Source of the DNA: Marinactinospora thermotolerans DSM 45154
Lineage (GTDB): Bacteria; Actinomycetota; Actinomycetes; Streptosporangiales; Streptosporangiaceae
DNA: 64,000 nt
Direction of reading: 5' to 3'
Assembly (NCBI RefSeq): GCF_900167435.1
Contig: NZ_FUWS01000006.1
Coordinates: forward strand, 1-64,000
This document shows positions 1 to 9,316 of this stretch, in pieces (the stretch's first letter is position 1; each line of letters starts with the position of its first letter). The notes under the pieces are model-generated. The model was not told where the DNA came from, made no database searches, and saw only the letters and a program-made list of their open reading frames with translations. Both the position numbers and the translations under genes were made by a program.

Positions 1-2
1 AC

Positions 3-3000
3 GACGCCGGTGGGTTCGATGCGGCGTTCTTCGGGATCAGTCCGCGTGAGGCGGTGGCGATCGATCCGCAGCAGCGGTTGCTGTTGGAGGTGGCCTGGGA
101 GACCCTGGAGCGTTCCGGGATCGACCCCGACCGGCTGCGCGGCACCCCCACCGGCGTCTTCATCGGCGGCACCCACACCGGATACGGGGCGGAGGCCCAC
201 TCGGCCGACGCCGAGGGGTACCTCGTCACCGGCAACTCCGCCTCGGTGATGTCGGGTCGGGTGGCTTATGCGCTGGGTCTGGAGGGTCCGGCGGTGACCG
301 TGGACACGGCCTGCTCGTCCTCTCTCGTCGCGATCCACCTGGCGGCCGAGTCGCTGCGCCGTGGCGAGAGCACCCTCGCCCTCGCCGGCGGTGTGACGGT
401 GCTCCCCGAACCCGACCTGTACGTGCAGTTCAGCCGGCAGCGTGGGTTGGCCCGTGACGGCCGGGTCAAGGCGTTCTCTGATGATGCCGATGGCACGGTG
501 TTCTCCGAGGGCGTGGGGTTGATCCTGTTGGAGCGGCTTTCTGACGCGCGTGCGAACGGTCACCGTGTTCTGGGGCTGGTGCGTGGTTCGGCGATCAACC
601 AGGATGGTGCGAGCAATGGGTTGACCGCTCCCAGTGGTCCGTCGCAGGAGAAGGTCATCCGTCGGGCTTTGGCCGCGGCCGGCCTGGAACCCGGGGACGT
701 CGACGCGGTCGAGGCCCACGGCACCGGCACCACACTGGGCGACCCCATCGAGGCGCAGGCGCTACTGGCCACCTACGGGCGTGACCGAGACGGCGCGGAA
801 CCCCTGTGGCTCGGTTCGATCAAGACCAACTTCGGGCACGCTCAGGCGGCCTCGGGGGTGGCCGGGGTGATCAAGATGGTGGTGGCCATGCGGGAGGGCT
901 TCTTGCCTCCCACCCTGTACGCCTCCTCCCCCTCCACCCACGTGGACTGGGACCAAGGCCGGGTACGGCTTCTGGATGAGGGCCGGGACTGGCCTGAGCG
1001 GCCGGACGCGCCCCGCCGGGCCGGAGTGTCCTCCTTTGGGATCAGTGGCACCAACGCCCACCTCATCATCGAACAAGCCCCCCACCACCCCGACCACGCC
1101 GACCAGACCGAGCACTCCGACCAGCCCGACGATTCTGACCAGACCGGGAAGGCTCCGGTTTCGTCTGTGTCGTTGCCGTTGACCCCGGTGGTGATCACCG
1201 CGCGTACCCCCCAGGCCCTACCCGCCCAAGCCGCCCGCCTAGCCGACCACCTGGCCGCTCACCCCGAGCATGACCTGCCCGCCATCGCGTTGGCCACCAC
1301 CACCCGCACCCCCCACCAACACCGCGCCATCATCCTGGCCCCCACCACCCACGACCTACACACCTCACTGAACAACCTCGCCCACGGCCACCCCGACCCC
1401 GCCACCATCACCGCGCGCGCCCGCACCACCAAAACCGCGCTGCTCTACTCCGGCCAAGGCGCCCAACACCCCGGCATGGGCCACACCCTCTACACCACCT
1501 TCCCCGCCTTCGCCACCGCCCTGGACCAGGCCTGCGACGCCCTGGACGCCCACCTAGACCACCCCCTACGCGACGTCATGTGGGCCACCCCCGACCACCC
1601 CCTCCACGGCCTGCTCAACCACACCGCCTACACCCAACCCGCCCTCTTCGCCATCGAAACCGCCCTCTACCACCTCCTCACCACCTGGGGCCTACACCCC
1701 GACTACCTCACCGGCCACTCCATCGGCGAGATCACCGCCGCCCACACCGCCGGCATCCTCACCCTCACCGACGCCGCGACCCTGGTCACCGCCCGCGGCC
1801 GCCTCATGCAAACCCTGCCCCCCGGCGGCGCCATGACCGCCATCCAAGCCACCGAAGACGAAATCACCCCCCTACTCAGCGACCACCCCGGCCACATCGC
1901 CATCGCCGCGATCAACGCCCCCGACTCCACCGTCATCTCCGGCACCACCACCGCCGTCAACACCATCACCGCCCACTTCACCGCCCTGGGCCGCAAAACC
2001 CGGCCCCTCAACGTCTCCCACGCCTTCCACTCCCCCCTCCTGGACCCCATCCTCGACGAATTCACCACCATCACCGCCGGCCTGACCCCCCGCCCCGGCC
2101 ACACCCCCGTCATCTCCAACCTCACCGGCACCCCCCTCACCCCCGACCAAGCCGCCGACCCCACCTACTGGGCCCACCACGCCCGCCACACCGTCCGCTT
2201 CAGCGACACCATCACCCACCTCCTCGCCGCCGGGACCGGCGTGTTCATCGAAGCCGGCCCCGACACCCCCCTGACCGCCATGGGCCCACGCACCGCCCCA
2301 CCCGACACCACCGCCCTGTTCACCGGCCTACTACGCCCCGGCCACGACGAACCCACCACCCTGCTGCGCGGCCTGGCCACCGCCCACACCCACGGCACCC
2401 CCATCGACTGGGCCCGCCTGCACACCACCACCGGCCACCCCGCCCCCACCCCCCACATCGACCTGCCCACCTACGCCTTCACCCACCACCACTACTGGCT
2501 CACCGGTAGCGACAGCGGACACGAGCAGACTCCGGCCGGCGTGGACGACGGTTTCTGGACGGCCCTGGAGTCCGAGGAGATCGGGACGCTGGCGGAACGG
2601 CTGGACGTGGACGCCGAGGCGCTGGAGACGGTGCTGCCCGCGCTGTCCTCGCTGCGCGACCGCGAACGCGAGCGCGCCGAGGCCGAGAGCTGGCGGTACC
2701 GGCTGGTGTGGCGGCCCGTGGAGGTCCCCGCGACCACGCCGGGCGAAGCGGTGTGGTTGCTGGCGGTGCCCGCCGCCGCGCGGGACACCGACCGGGTCGG
2801 CGCCGTCGTGGACGGGCTGACCGGCCTGGGCCTGCGGACCCGCCTCCTCGTGATAGACGACGAGGACCGCGCCGCCCTGGCGGATGCGGTGCGCGCCCTG
2901 GTCACGGACGCGGATCCCACCCCGATCGGCGGCGTGCTGTGCCTGCTCCCGCTGGACGCGGCCCCGCACGGCGTCCACCCCACGCTCTCCCGGGGTACGT

Positions 3001-4712
3001 CGGCCACCGTCCTGCTGGTCCAGGCACTGGCCGACGCCGGGGTGACGGCCCCCCTGTGGGTGGCCACCGGTGGAGCGGTCACCGTCGACGGCGTCGATGA
3101 CCCAGGCACGGTGGACCCCTTCCAGACCTCGGTCTGGGGGCTCGGCGCGGTACTGGCCCTGGACCACCCCGACACCTGGGGCGGTCTGGTCGACCTTCCC
3201 GCCGACCTCACACCCGAGGACGTCGCGGTCCTGCACGGTGTCCTGGCGGGCGGCGGCGTGGAGGACCAGATCGCGATCCGAGCGGAGACCGCGCACGCGC
3301 GGCGCATGGTGCGGGCCCGCGCCGGGGAGTCGCCGCAGTCCTGGCGGCCGCACGGGACCGTGCTGGTCACCGGCGGGACGGGCGGCGTGGGCGCGAACGT
3401 GGCGCGCTGGCTGGCCGAGGAAGGCGCCGAGCACCTGGTGCTGGTGAGCCGGCGCGGCCCCGCGGCCGAAGGGGCCGCCGACCTGGTGGCGGAACTGGAG
3501 AAGGCGGGCGCCACGGTGTCCGTCGCCGCCTGTGACGTCACCGACCGGGAGCAGGTGCGGCGCCTGCTGGCCTCGCTCTCCGACGGTCCGCCGCTGACGG
3601 CCGTGATGCACGCGGCCGGAACTGGGCACGAGGACGTGCTCGTCTCCGCCACTCCCTTGGCGGACTTCGCCGCCTTCGGGCGGGCGAAGATCGCCGGCGC
3701 GCTCGTCCTGGACGAGCTGGTGGACGAGGCGGCGGCCGCCCGGCCGGACGGTCGCCCGTTGGAGGCGTTCGTGATGTTCTCCTCCGGCGCGGCGGTCTGG
3801 GGGTCGAGCGGTCAGGCCCCCTACGCCACCGCCAACGCCTTCCTGGACGGGCTGGCGGAGCGCCGCCGGGCCCGTGGGGTGGCGGCCTCCTCGATCGCCT
3901 GGGGCGGTTGGGACGGCGGCGGCATGATGGACGGGACCGTCCGGGAACGGTTGGGCCGGATCGGCATGCGCCCGATGGCGCCCCGGGTGGCGGCCCGCTG
4001 CATCGGCCGGGCGCTGGGCGCCGGGGAGGATCACCTCGTCGTCACCGACATCGACTGGGAGCGGTTCGCTCCGGCGTTCGCGCTGGCCCGGCCCCGCCCG
4101 CTGCTGAGCGCGATCCCCGAGTTCGCCCGGGCGCTGGAGGAGACCGGTGACGGGGAGCCCGCCTCCGGGACGGGGGAGGACGGCTCCGACACGGCGCTGA
4201 CCGAGCGGCTGGCGGGCCTGCCTCCCACCGAACGGGAGCGGGTGCTCGTGGGGCTGGTGCGCGCGGAGGCCGCCGCCGTCCTGGGCCACGACTCCGATGC
4301 CCCCGTTCAACCGGACGTGGCCTTCAAGGAGCTGGGCTTCGACTCCATGACGTCGGTGGAACTGCGCAACCGTCTCCACGCCGTCACCGGGCTGAAGCTC
4401 CCGGCGACGCTGGTCTTCGACCACCCCAACTCCGCGGCCCTCGCCCGCTTCGTCTTGGAGCGGCTGGTCCCGGAGGGCGCGGAGGAGACCGCGGACGGCA
4501 TCCTCGGCCGGCTCGACGAGATGGAGCGGATGCTGCGGGAACAGCCGCTGACCCCGGGCGAGCGCGCCCGGATCGGCGAACGGTTCCGCGCTCTGCTGGA
4601 CGCCACCGAGGCCCGGGAGGCCACGGAGGCGGACGAGACCGAGCGGGATCTCGACGAGCTGTCCGACGATGAGCTGTTCGCGGCGCTGGACGACCAGCTC
4701 GGGACGTCCTGA
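3..4712 (+). CDS. Type I modular polyketide synthase, 5'-truncated; KS-AT(malonyl)-KR-ACP with C-terminal docking tail
   Basis: The reading frame is open from base 3, so the protein begins upstream of the window. The KS has its Cys at 312-314 (TACSSSL) and the two His motifs EAHGTGT and NFGHAQA. The AT has GHSIG (Ser 1719-1721) and HAFH (2019-2030), the malonyl-CoA signature. The KR keeps the GGTGGVG cofactor loop and the Ser/Tyr/Asn set (Tyr 3822-3824). It lacks the B-type LDD and has Trp eight residues before Tyr with Gln five after it, so it is predicted A1 type (L-3-hydroxy). There is no DH or ER. The ACP Ser is at 4344-4346 (LGFDSM). About 85 residues follow, ending [12 protein letters not shown], a class 1 C-terminal docking domain that hands the chain to another subunit, possibly the module on the other strand. 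The AT region (about 1,190-2,515) has much more C-rich codon use than the KS or KR. Confidence 0.97.
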   Translation, partial: DAGGFDAAFFGISPREAVAIDPQQRLLLEVAWETLERSGIDPDRLRGTPTGVFIGGTHTGYGAEAHSADAEGYLVTGNSASVMSGRVAYALGLEGPAVTVDTACSSSLVAIHLAAESLRRGESTLALAGGVTVLPEPDLYVQFSRQRGLARDGRVKAFSDDADGTVFSEGVGLILLERLSDARANGHRVLGLVRGSAINQDGASNGLTAPSGPSQEKVIRRALAAAGLEPGDVDAVEAHGTGTTLGDPIEAQALLATYGRDRDGAEPLWLGSIKTNFGHAQAASGVAGVIKMVVAMREGFLPPTLYASSPSTHVDWDQGRVRLLDEGRDWPERPDAPRRAGVSSFGISGTNAHLIIEQAPHHPDHADQTEHSDQPDDSDQTGKAPVSSVSLPLTPVVITARTPQALPAQAARLADHLAAHPEHDLPAIALATTTRTPHQHRAIILAPTTHDLHTSLNNLAHGHPDPATITARARTTKTALLYSGQGAQHPGMGHTLYTTFPAFATALDQACDALDAHLDHPLRDVMWATPDHPLHGLLNHTAYTQPALFAIETALYHLLTTWGLHPDYLTGHSIGEITAAHTAGILTLTDAATLVTARGRLMQTLPPGGAMTAIQATEDEITPLLSDHPGHIAIAAINAPDSTVISGTTTAVNTITAHFTALGRKTRPLNVSHAFHSPLLDPILDEFTTITAGLTPRPGHTPVISNLTGTPLTPDQAADPTYWAHHARHTVRFSDTITHLLAAGTGVFIEAGPDTPLTAMGPRTAPPDTTALFTGLLRPGHDEPTTLLRGLATAHTHGTPIDWARLHTTTGHPAPTPHIDLPTYAFTHHHYWLTGSDSGHEQTPAGVDDGFWTALESEEIGTLAERLDVDAEALETVLPALSSLRDRERERAEAESWRYRLVWRPVEVPATTPGEAVWLLAVPAAARDTDRVGAVVDGLTGLGLRTRLLVIDDEDRAALADAVRALVTDADPTPIGGVLCLLPLDAAPHGVHPTLSRGTSATVLLVQALADAGVTAPLWVATGGAVTVDGVDDPGTVDPFQTSVWGLGAVLALDHPDTWGGLVDLPADLTPEDVAVLHGVLAGGGVEDQIAIRAETAHARRMVRARAGESPQSWRPHGTVLVTGGTGGVGANVARWLAEEGAEHLVLVSRRGPAAEGAADLVAELEKAGATVSVAACDVTDREQVRRLLASLSDGPPLTAVMHAAGTGHEDVLVSATPLADFAAFGRAKIAGALVLDELVDEAAAARPDGRPLEAFVMFSSGAAVWGSSGQAPYATANAFLDGLAERRRARGVAASSIAWGGWDGGGMMDGTVRERLGRIGMRPMAPRVAARCIGRALGAGEDHLVVTDIDWERFAPAFALARPRPLLSAIPEFARALEETGDGEPASGTGEDGSDTALTERLAGLPPTERERVLVGLVRAEAAAVLGHDSDAPVQPDVAFKELGFDSMTSVELRNRLHAVTGLKLPATLVFDHPNSAALARFVLERLVPEGAEETADGILGRLDEMERMLREQPLTPGERARIGERFRALLDATEAREATEADETERDLDELSDDELFAALDDQLGTS

Positions 4713-4798
4713 CCGGCGTCGGCGCCGCTCACCGGCCGGGTCCGCTCGCGGGCCCGGCCGGTCGCGTCACGGCAGTGGGCGGCGCTTCTCCGGGGTGG

Positions 4799-4815
4799 TA
4801 GGGGAGACCTAGGGG
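4799..4815 (+). promoter_or_regulatory. Putative LAL activator box upstream of the first ccr
   Basis: TAGGGGAGACCTAGGGG is a direct repeat of TAGGGG with an 11-bp period and is followed by TTG. A -10-like ATTATC lies about 27 bp after the second repeat. The same arrangement recurs before other cluster operons (24,748 on minus, 24,897 and 27,896 on plus; a variant at 13,340). The rest of 4,713-4,993 holds no gene. Confidence 0.55.
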
Positions 4816-4993
4816 TTGGTGACCCCCGGCCGCGAAATTATCGTTGCCCTGCGTATACGGGCCCGGCGCCGCAACGCGCGGCCATGCGGCGCGCCTCCCC
4901 CTTCCATCCCTCGCCGGCACCCTCCCGTCCCACCCGGACGAAGGCGGTGCCGTGTGCCCGCCGCCGTGCCCCCATCTCTCGCGGAGGAGACCC

Positions 4994-6358
4994 ATGAAGG
5001 AGATCGCAGACGCCCTCGCGTCGGACGGATTCGACGCCGCGGCGGTTCGGGACCTCCCGATCCCCGAGACCTACCGGGGCGCGGTGGTGCTGGAGGACGA
5101 CGTCGAGATGTTCGACGGCATCCCGATCAGGGACCGCGACCCCGCCAAGGCGCTGACCGTGCGCGAGGTCCCCACCCCCGAGCCCGGCCCGGGCGAGGCG
5201 CTCGTCGCGGTGATGGCGAGCAGCATCAACTACAACACCGTGTGGAGCTCGATCTTCGAGCCGGCCTCCACCTTCGGTTTCCTGAAGCGCTACGCCCGGT
5301 CGGTGCCCTCGGCCGCGTCCCACGATCAGCCGTTCCACGTGCTCGGTTCGGACATGTCCGGTGTGGTGCTGCGGACCGGCCCGGGGGTGCAGCGGTGGAA
5401 GGCCGGCGACAAGGTCGTGGCGCACTGCCTGTCGGTGGAACTGTCCGCGGCTGACGGGCACGACGACAGCATGCTCGACCCCGACCAGCGGATCTGGGGG
5501 TATGAGACCAACTACGGCGGGCTGGCCCAGCTCAGCCTCGTCAAGTCGAACCAGCTCATGCCCAAGCCGGCCCACCTGACCTGGGAGGAGGCGGCGGTCT
5601 CGGGGCTGGTGAACTCCACCGCCTACCGGCAGCTCATCTCCCGCAACGGCGCCCACATCAAACTCGGCGACGTGGTGCTCATCTGGGGCGCTGCGGGCGG
5701 GCTGGGCTCCTACGCCACCCAGCTCGCCCTGCGCGCCGGGGCGATCCCGGTGTGCGTGGTCTCCAGCGAGCGCAAGGCCGAGCTGGTCCGCTCCCAGGGG
5801 GCGGAGCTGATCATCGACCGGGCGGCCGAAGGGTACCGGTTCTGGAAGGACCCCGAGACCCCCGACCCTTCGGAGTGGAAGCGCTTCGGCCGGCGGATCC
5901 GCGAGCTGACCGGCGGCGACGACCCCGACGTGGTGTTCGAGCACCCCGGCCGGGAGACCATGGGGGCCAGTGTCTACGTCGCCCGCCGCGGGGGGACGAT
6001 CGTGACCTGCGCCTCCACCTCCGGTTACCGGCACGAGTACGACAACCGGTACCTGTGGATGGGGCTGAAGCGGATCGTCGGCACCCACTTCGCCAACTAC
6101 CGGGAGGCGTGGGAGGCCAACCGGCTCATCGCCAAGGGGACGGTGCACCCCACCCTGTCGGCGGTCTACCGGCTGGCCGACGTCGGTCTGGCCGCCCGGC
6201 GGGTACACGAGAACACCCACAGCGGCAAGGTCGGGGTGCTGGCGTTGGCGCCGCGCCCGGGGCTCGGCGTGGACGACCCCGAGCTGCGCGCCCGGCATGC
6301 CGACGCGATCGACCGGTTCCGTGAAGGGGACCCGGAGCAGACCGCCGTGGCCGACTGA
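4994..6358 (+). CDS. ccr: Crotonyl-CoA carboxylase/reductase (ethylmalonyl-CoA type), CCR1
   Basis: This 454-residue medium-chain dehydrogenase/reductase should reductively carboxylate crotonyl-CoA with NADPH and CO2 to ethylmalonyl-CoA, an extender unit. Family marks are INYNTVW, the WG-ETN-GG motif (with Tyr as the aromatic residue, WGYETNYGG), the nucleotide loop WGAAGGLGSYAT, VFEHPGRETMGASVY and GTHFANYREAWEANR with its His. A WKDPETPDPSEWKRFG segment resembles the Ccr of the primary ethylmalonyl-CoA pathway and is not kept in the second copy at 13,583. The ATG at 4,994 was chosen because GGAGGAGA stands just upstream and the family N-terminus begins there. The gene lies 281 bp after the PKS behind its own box and ends at a strong hairpin. 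Confidence 0.95.
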   Translation: MKEIADALASDGFDAAAVRDLPIPETYRGAVVLEDDVEMFDGIPIRDRDPAKALTVREVPTPEPGPGEALVAVMASSINYNTVWSSIFEPASTFGFLKRYARSVPSAASHDQPFHVLGSDMSGVVLRTGPGVQRWKAGDKVVAHCLSVELSAADGHDDSMLDPDQRIWGYETNYGGLAQLSLVKSNQLMPKPAHLTWEEAAVSGLVNSTAYRQLISRNGAHIKLGDVVLIWGAAGGLGSYATQLALRAGAIPVCVVSSERKAELVRSQGAELIIDRAAEGYRFWKDPETPDPSEWKRFGRRIRELTGGDDPDVVFEHPGRETMGASVYVARRGGTIVTCASTSGYRHEYDNRYLWMGLKRIVGTHFANYREAWEANRLIAKGTVHPTLSAVYRLADVGLAARRVHENTHSGKVGVLALAPRPGLGVDDPELRARHADAIDRFREGDPEQTAVAD

Positions 6359-6388
6359 TCCGCGGCCTATCAGCGCCGGGCATGAAGA

Positions 6389-6429
6389 GACCGCCGACCG
6401 GAACGGGATCAGGGTTCCGATCGGCGGTC
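6389..6429. terminator. Bidirectional hairpin terminator between CCR1 and the exporter
   Basis: GACCGCCGACCGGAAC (6389-6404) pairs with GTTCCGATCGGCGGTC (6414-6429) through a 9-nt loop, a 16-bp stem with one G-U pair. It sits between two convergent genes. No long U run follows on either strand, which is common in actinomycetes. Confidence 0.75.
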
Positions 6430-6477
6430 CGTTCCATGTCCGGTCCAGCCGGGGCCGGACCGGAAGGCGTGCCGGGG

Positions 6478-8046
6478 TCAGCCGACGTTCCGGTCGAGCG
6501 GGGCCGGTTCGCCGTGGCTGTGCTCCTCTTCGACGATCTTGGTCTTACGCAGGTAGACCATTGCGAGGATCCCCATGAGGACCGTGAGCACGGCGCCGGT
6601 GGCCGCGGCGGCCTGGGTGCCGTCGATGTAGGCCTCGCGTGCCGCGGTGACCAGTGCGGCCGCGGTGTCCGCGGCCAGCTGTCCGGCGGCGGCCAGCGCA
6701 CCGCCGAGCGTCTGAGCGGTCGCCACCACCTCTGTGGGGAGTCCCTCCGGCAGGCGCTCCGCCAGCGAGCTGCGGTAGATGGCCGCGCCGACACTGCCGA
6801 GGACGGCCGCGCCCAGGGCACCGCCGAACTCGACGGTGGATTCGAAGAGGGCCGAGGCGGAGCCGGCCTTCTCCCGGGGGGAGTTGGCCACGACCATGTC
6901 GGAGGCCAGGGCCGACACCGAGCCGATGCCCCAGCCGACCAGCGCCATACCGCCGAACAGCAGCGGCAGGTTCGCCTCGACCGACAGCTGGGTCAGCAGC
7001 AGGAAGCCCACCGACATGACGATCAGCCCTGATCCGACGACGAAGCCGGGGCGGATGCGGCGGGTGAACGCGGCGCCCAGCAGCGCGCCGGCCACGGACC
7101 CGACGGCGGCCGGCAGGGTCATGACCCCGGCGATGAGCGGCCGCATCTCCAGGACGAGCATCAGGTACTGGGTGATGAAGTAGGTCGTACCGACGAGGGC
7201 GAACAGGGTGAGCCCCGCCGCGATGAGCGAGATGCTGAACGCCGACGTCCGGAACAGGGCCAGGTCCAGCATGGGGTGCTCGATCTTGCGCTGCCGCTGG
7301 ATGAAGAGGACGCCCACGACCAGTCCCACGACGATGGCGCCCCACACCGGGATCCCGATGACTCCGGCGGCGATCTGCTTGACCGCGTAGACGATGGGGA
7401 GCACGGCCAGCAGGATCAGTCCGCCGCTGAGCAGGTCGAACCTCCCCTCGCGGTTGGGGCGCGTCTCAGGCAGCAGCAGGGGGCCGGCGATCAGCAGGAT
7501 GATCATGAAGGGGACGTTGACGAGGAAGACCGACCCCCACCAGAAGTACTCCAGCATCCAGCCACCGGTGATGGGGCCGATGACGCTGCCGACGGACAGC
7601 ATCGTGGCCCACAGCGCCATGGCCATCTGGCGCTGGCGGGTGTCCCGGAAGAGGTTGCGGATCAGGGCGAGGGTGGGCGGCATGAGGGTCGCCGCCGCGG
7701 CGCCCTGGAGGGCCCGCATGGCGATGAGCGTCTCGGCGTTGGGGGCGTAGGCGGCCACCACGGAGGTCACGGCGAACGTGGCGGAACCCACGAGGAGCAG
7801 CCGGCGCATCCCGATGCGGTCACCGAGGGATCCCATCGGGATGAGGAGGCCCGCCAGGACGAACGTGTAGATGTCGACGATCCAGAGCTGTTCGGAGGCC
7901 GTGGGCTCCATCTCCGCCGTGAGCGCCGGCAGGGCGAAGAACAGCGCGGTCACCGTGATCGAGATGATGAGGACCGGGAGCATGAGAACGACCAGGCCGG
8001 TCCATTCCTTCCACCCGGCCTTTCCCTGCTCCTTCACTGAAGGCAT
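6478..8046 (-). CDS. MFS multidrug exporter, DHA2 family (14 TM)
   Basis: This 522-residue membrane protein has about 14 hydrophobic segments. It carries the MFS motif A-like GSLGDRIGMRR after the second segment, a motif C-like region GSVIGPITGGWML, and ITQYLMLVLEM in the second half, as in drug/H+ antiporters of the EmrB/QacA group. The start at 8,046 is preceded by AGGAAAGG; an upstream extension would lack a ribosome site. It diverges from the TetR gene at 8,333 with 286 bp between. The usual reading is export of, and self-resistance to, the cluster product under TetR control; the substrate is inferred from context only. Confidence 0.9.
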   Translation of the reverse strand: MPSVKEQGKAGWKEWTGLVVLMLPVLIISITVTALFFALPALTAEMEPTASEQLWIVDIYTFVLAGLLIPMGSLGDRIGMRRLLLVGSATFAVTSVVAAYAPNAETLIAMRALQGAAAATLMPPTLALIRNLFRDTRQRQMAMALWATMLSVGSVIGPITGGWMLEYFWWGSVFLVNVPFMIILLIAGPLLLPETRPNREGRFDLLSGGLILLAVLPIVYAVKQIAAGVIGIPVWGAIVVGLVVGVLFIQRQRKIEHPMLDLALFRTSAFSISLIAAGLTLFALVGTTYFITQYLMLVLEMRPLIAGVMTLPAAVGSVAGALLGAAFTRRIRPGFVVGSGLIVMSVGFLLLTQLSVEANLPLLFGGMALVGWGIGSVSALASDMVVANSPREKAGSASALFESTVEFGGALGAAVLGSVGAAIYRSSLAERLPEGLPTEVVATAQTLGGALAAAGQLAADTAAALVTAAREAYIDGTQAAAATGAVLTVLMGILAMVYLRKTKIVEEEHSHGEPAPLDRNVG

Positions 8047-8082
8047 GTCGCACCTTTCCTTACGTGCATCAGAATTACTTTC

Positions 8083-8099
8083 GTACTGTGTCCAAGTAC
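8083..8099. promoter_or_regulatory. Candidate TetR operator in the exporter/regulator intergenic region
   Basis: GTACT (8083-8087) and AGTAC (8095-8099) form a perfect inverted repeat with a 7-nt spacer, 37-53 bp before the exporter start. The whole 8,047-8,332 divergent region is clearly less GC-rich than its surroundings. No match to a published operator is claimed. Confidence 0.35.
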
Positions 8100-8332
8100 A
8101 CCATAAGGCTGACAACAACTCATCACAACCCGGCCCCTACCTTGGAGTGCAGCCGTAACCTCCTGGGATGACACCAGGCCCTAAGACCCCTTTTGTCCCG
8201 GCCTAACGTCCTCCTGATCCGCTGAGCTGCATAAACGCATCTCTTTATTTCGTCACAGCTTTACCGCACAATCTGGACCGAGTATCATTTCAACACAACC
8301 GATCCTCGTGTGACGAAAAAAGAGGTGGGCGG

Positions 8333-9316
8333 ATGAGGACCTGCGTGCAATGCGGACGCAAACTCGATGTACCGGCACGCGGCCGTAAACCCCTGTACTG
8401 TTCGCGTTCCTGCCAGGCGCACGCCTACCGGGCCCGGGCCAGGGCCCGCATGACCGAGGGAGACCCCTCCCCGCCGCAGCCCACGGCGGTGGAGGAGGGG
8501 GAGGGGGAGGACCGCCCCGCCACGCGCCAGGGCGGCGGGCAGAAGAGCGAGGGGCTCTCCCTCCAGGTGACGGTGCAGGCCGCCATGGAGATCGCCGACG
8601 CCGAAGGACTGGACGGGCTGTCGATGCGCAAGGTCGCCGCTCACCTCGGCGTGGCCACGATGTCGCTGTACCACTACGTCGCTTCGAAGGACGAGCTGAT
8701 CGACCTGATGGTGGAGGCCGTTTTCAGCGAGGGCGAGCAGGGGCTCCCCGAGGCGACCGACTGGCGTACCGGCCTGGAGGCCGCCGCGCGTTGGGAGTGG
8801 GCGCTGTACTCCAGGCACCCCTGGAGCCTCCAGGTGATGGCCAGTGTCCATCAGCCCCTCGTCCCCAGCCTGCTGACCTACGGGGAACGGGTGCGCTCCC
8901 TCCTGGACGGCCACGGACTGGACCCGGTCACCTCGCACCGTCTGGTCCTGAGCGTGGACAGCCTCGTCCACGGGCTGGCGATGCTGCGCGTCAGCGAGAT
9001 CGAGGCCCTGCGGCGCGGGCCGGACTCCGTCAGCGAGTTCCGCTCCGTGAAGGTCCCCGCGGCGCTGAAGACGACGGCCGACGTGTCCTATCCGCGCCTG
9101 GCCGCGCTGCGCAACCACGAGGAGGTCGTCGAGGACCTGGACGGCCTCTTCGAGTTCTGCCTGTCCCGGGCCCTCGACGGGGTCGCGCTCTTCCTGGAAC
9201 GGGAGCGCTCCGCGGAGCCCGTGCACTCCCCGGCCGACCCCTCCCCGGAGGGAGCGGCCGGGGAGGAGGGCGCCGCGGGGCCGCGCCCCGGCCGGGACAC
9301 GGCCCCCTCCGTCTAA
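8333..9316 (+). CDS. TetR-family regulator with N-terminal Cys cluster
   Basis: This 327-residue protein is longer than a usual TetR (about 200). Residues 1-32 hold C4-x2-C7, C23-x3-C27 and His30 in a context (YCSRSCQAHAYRAR) seen in a putative zinc-binding N-terminal motif of actinobacterial regulators. An acidic Pro-rich linker follows. The HTH lies at about residues 75-125 (AMEIADAEGLDGLSMRKVAAH, MSLYHYVASKDEL in shorter overlapping pieces), then an all-helical TetR_C ligand domain and a low-complexity tail. The ATG at 8,333 follows GAGGTGGGCGG. It diverges from the exporter, so ligand-released repression of that gene is the simplest role. Its stop overlaps the stop of the LAL gene by 4 bp. 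Confidence 0.9.
   Translation: MRTCVQCGRKLDVPARGRKPLYCSRSCQAHAYRARARARMTEGDPSPPQPTAVEEGEGEDRPATRQGGGQKSEGLSLQVTVQAAMEIADAEGLDGLSMRKVAAHLGVATMSLYHYVASKDELIDLMVEAVFSEGEQGLPEATDWRTGLEAAARWEWALYSRHPWSLQVMASVHQPLVPSLLTYGERVRSLLDGHGLDPVTSHRLVLSVDSLVHGLAMLRVSEIEALRRGPDSVSEFRSVKVPAALKTTADVSYPRLAALRNHEEVVEDLDGLFEFCLSRALDGVALFLERERSAEPVHSPADPSPEGAAGEEGAAGPRPGRDTAPSV

Noticed and set aside
2331-4424. Long open frame on the minus strand inside the first PKS gene
   Set aside because: It is antisense to intact KR and ACP domains, Gly/Arg/His-rich and without domains: a shadow of GC-biased coding.
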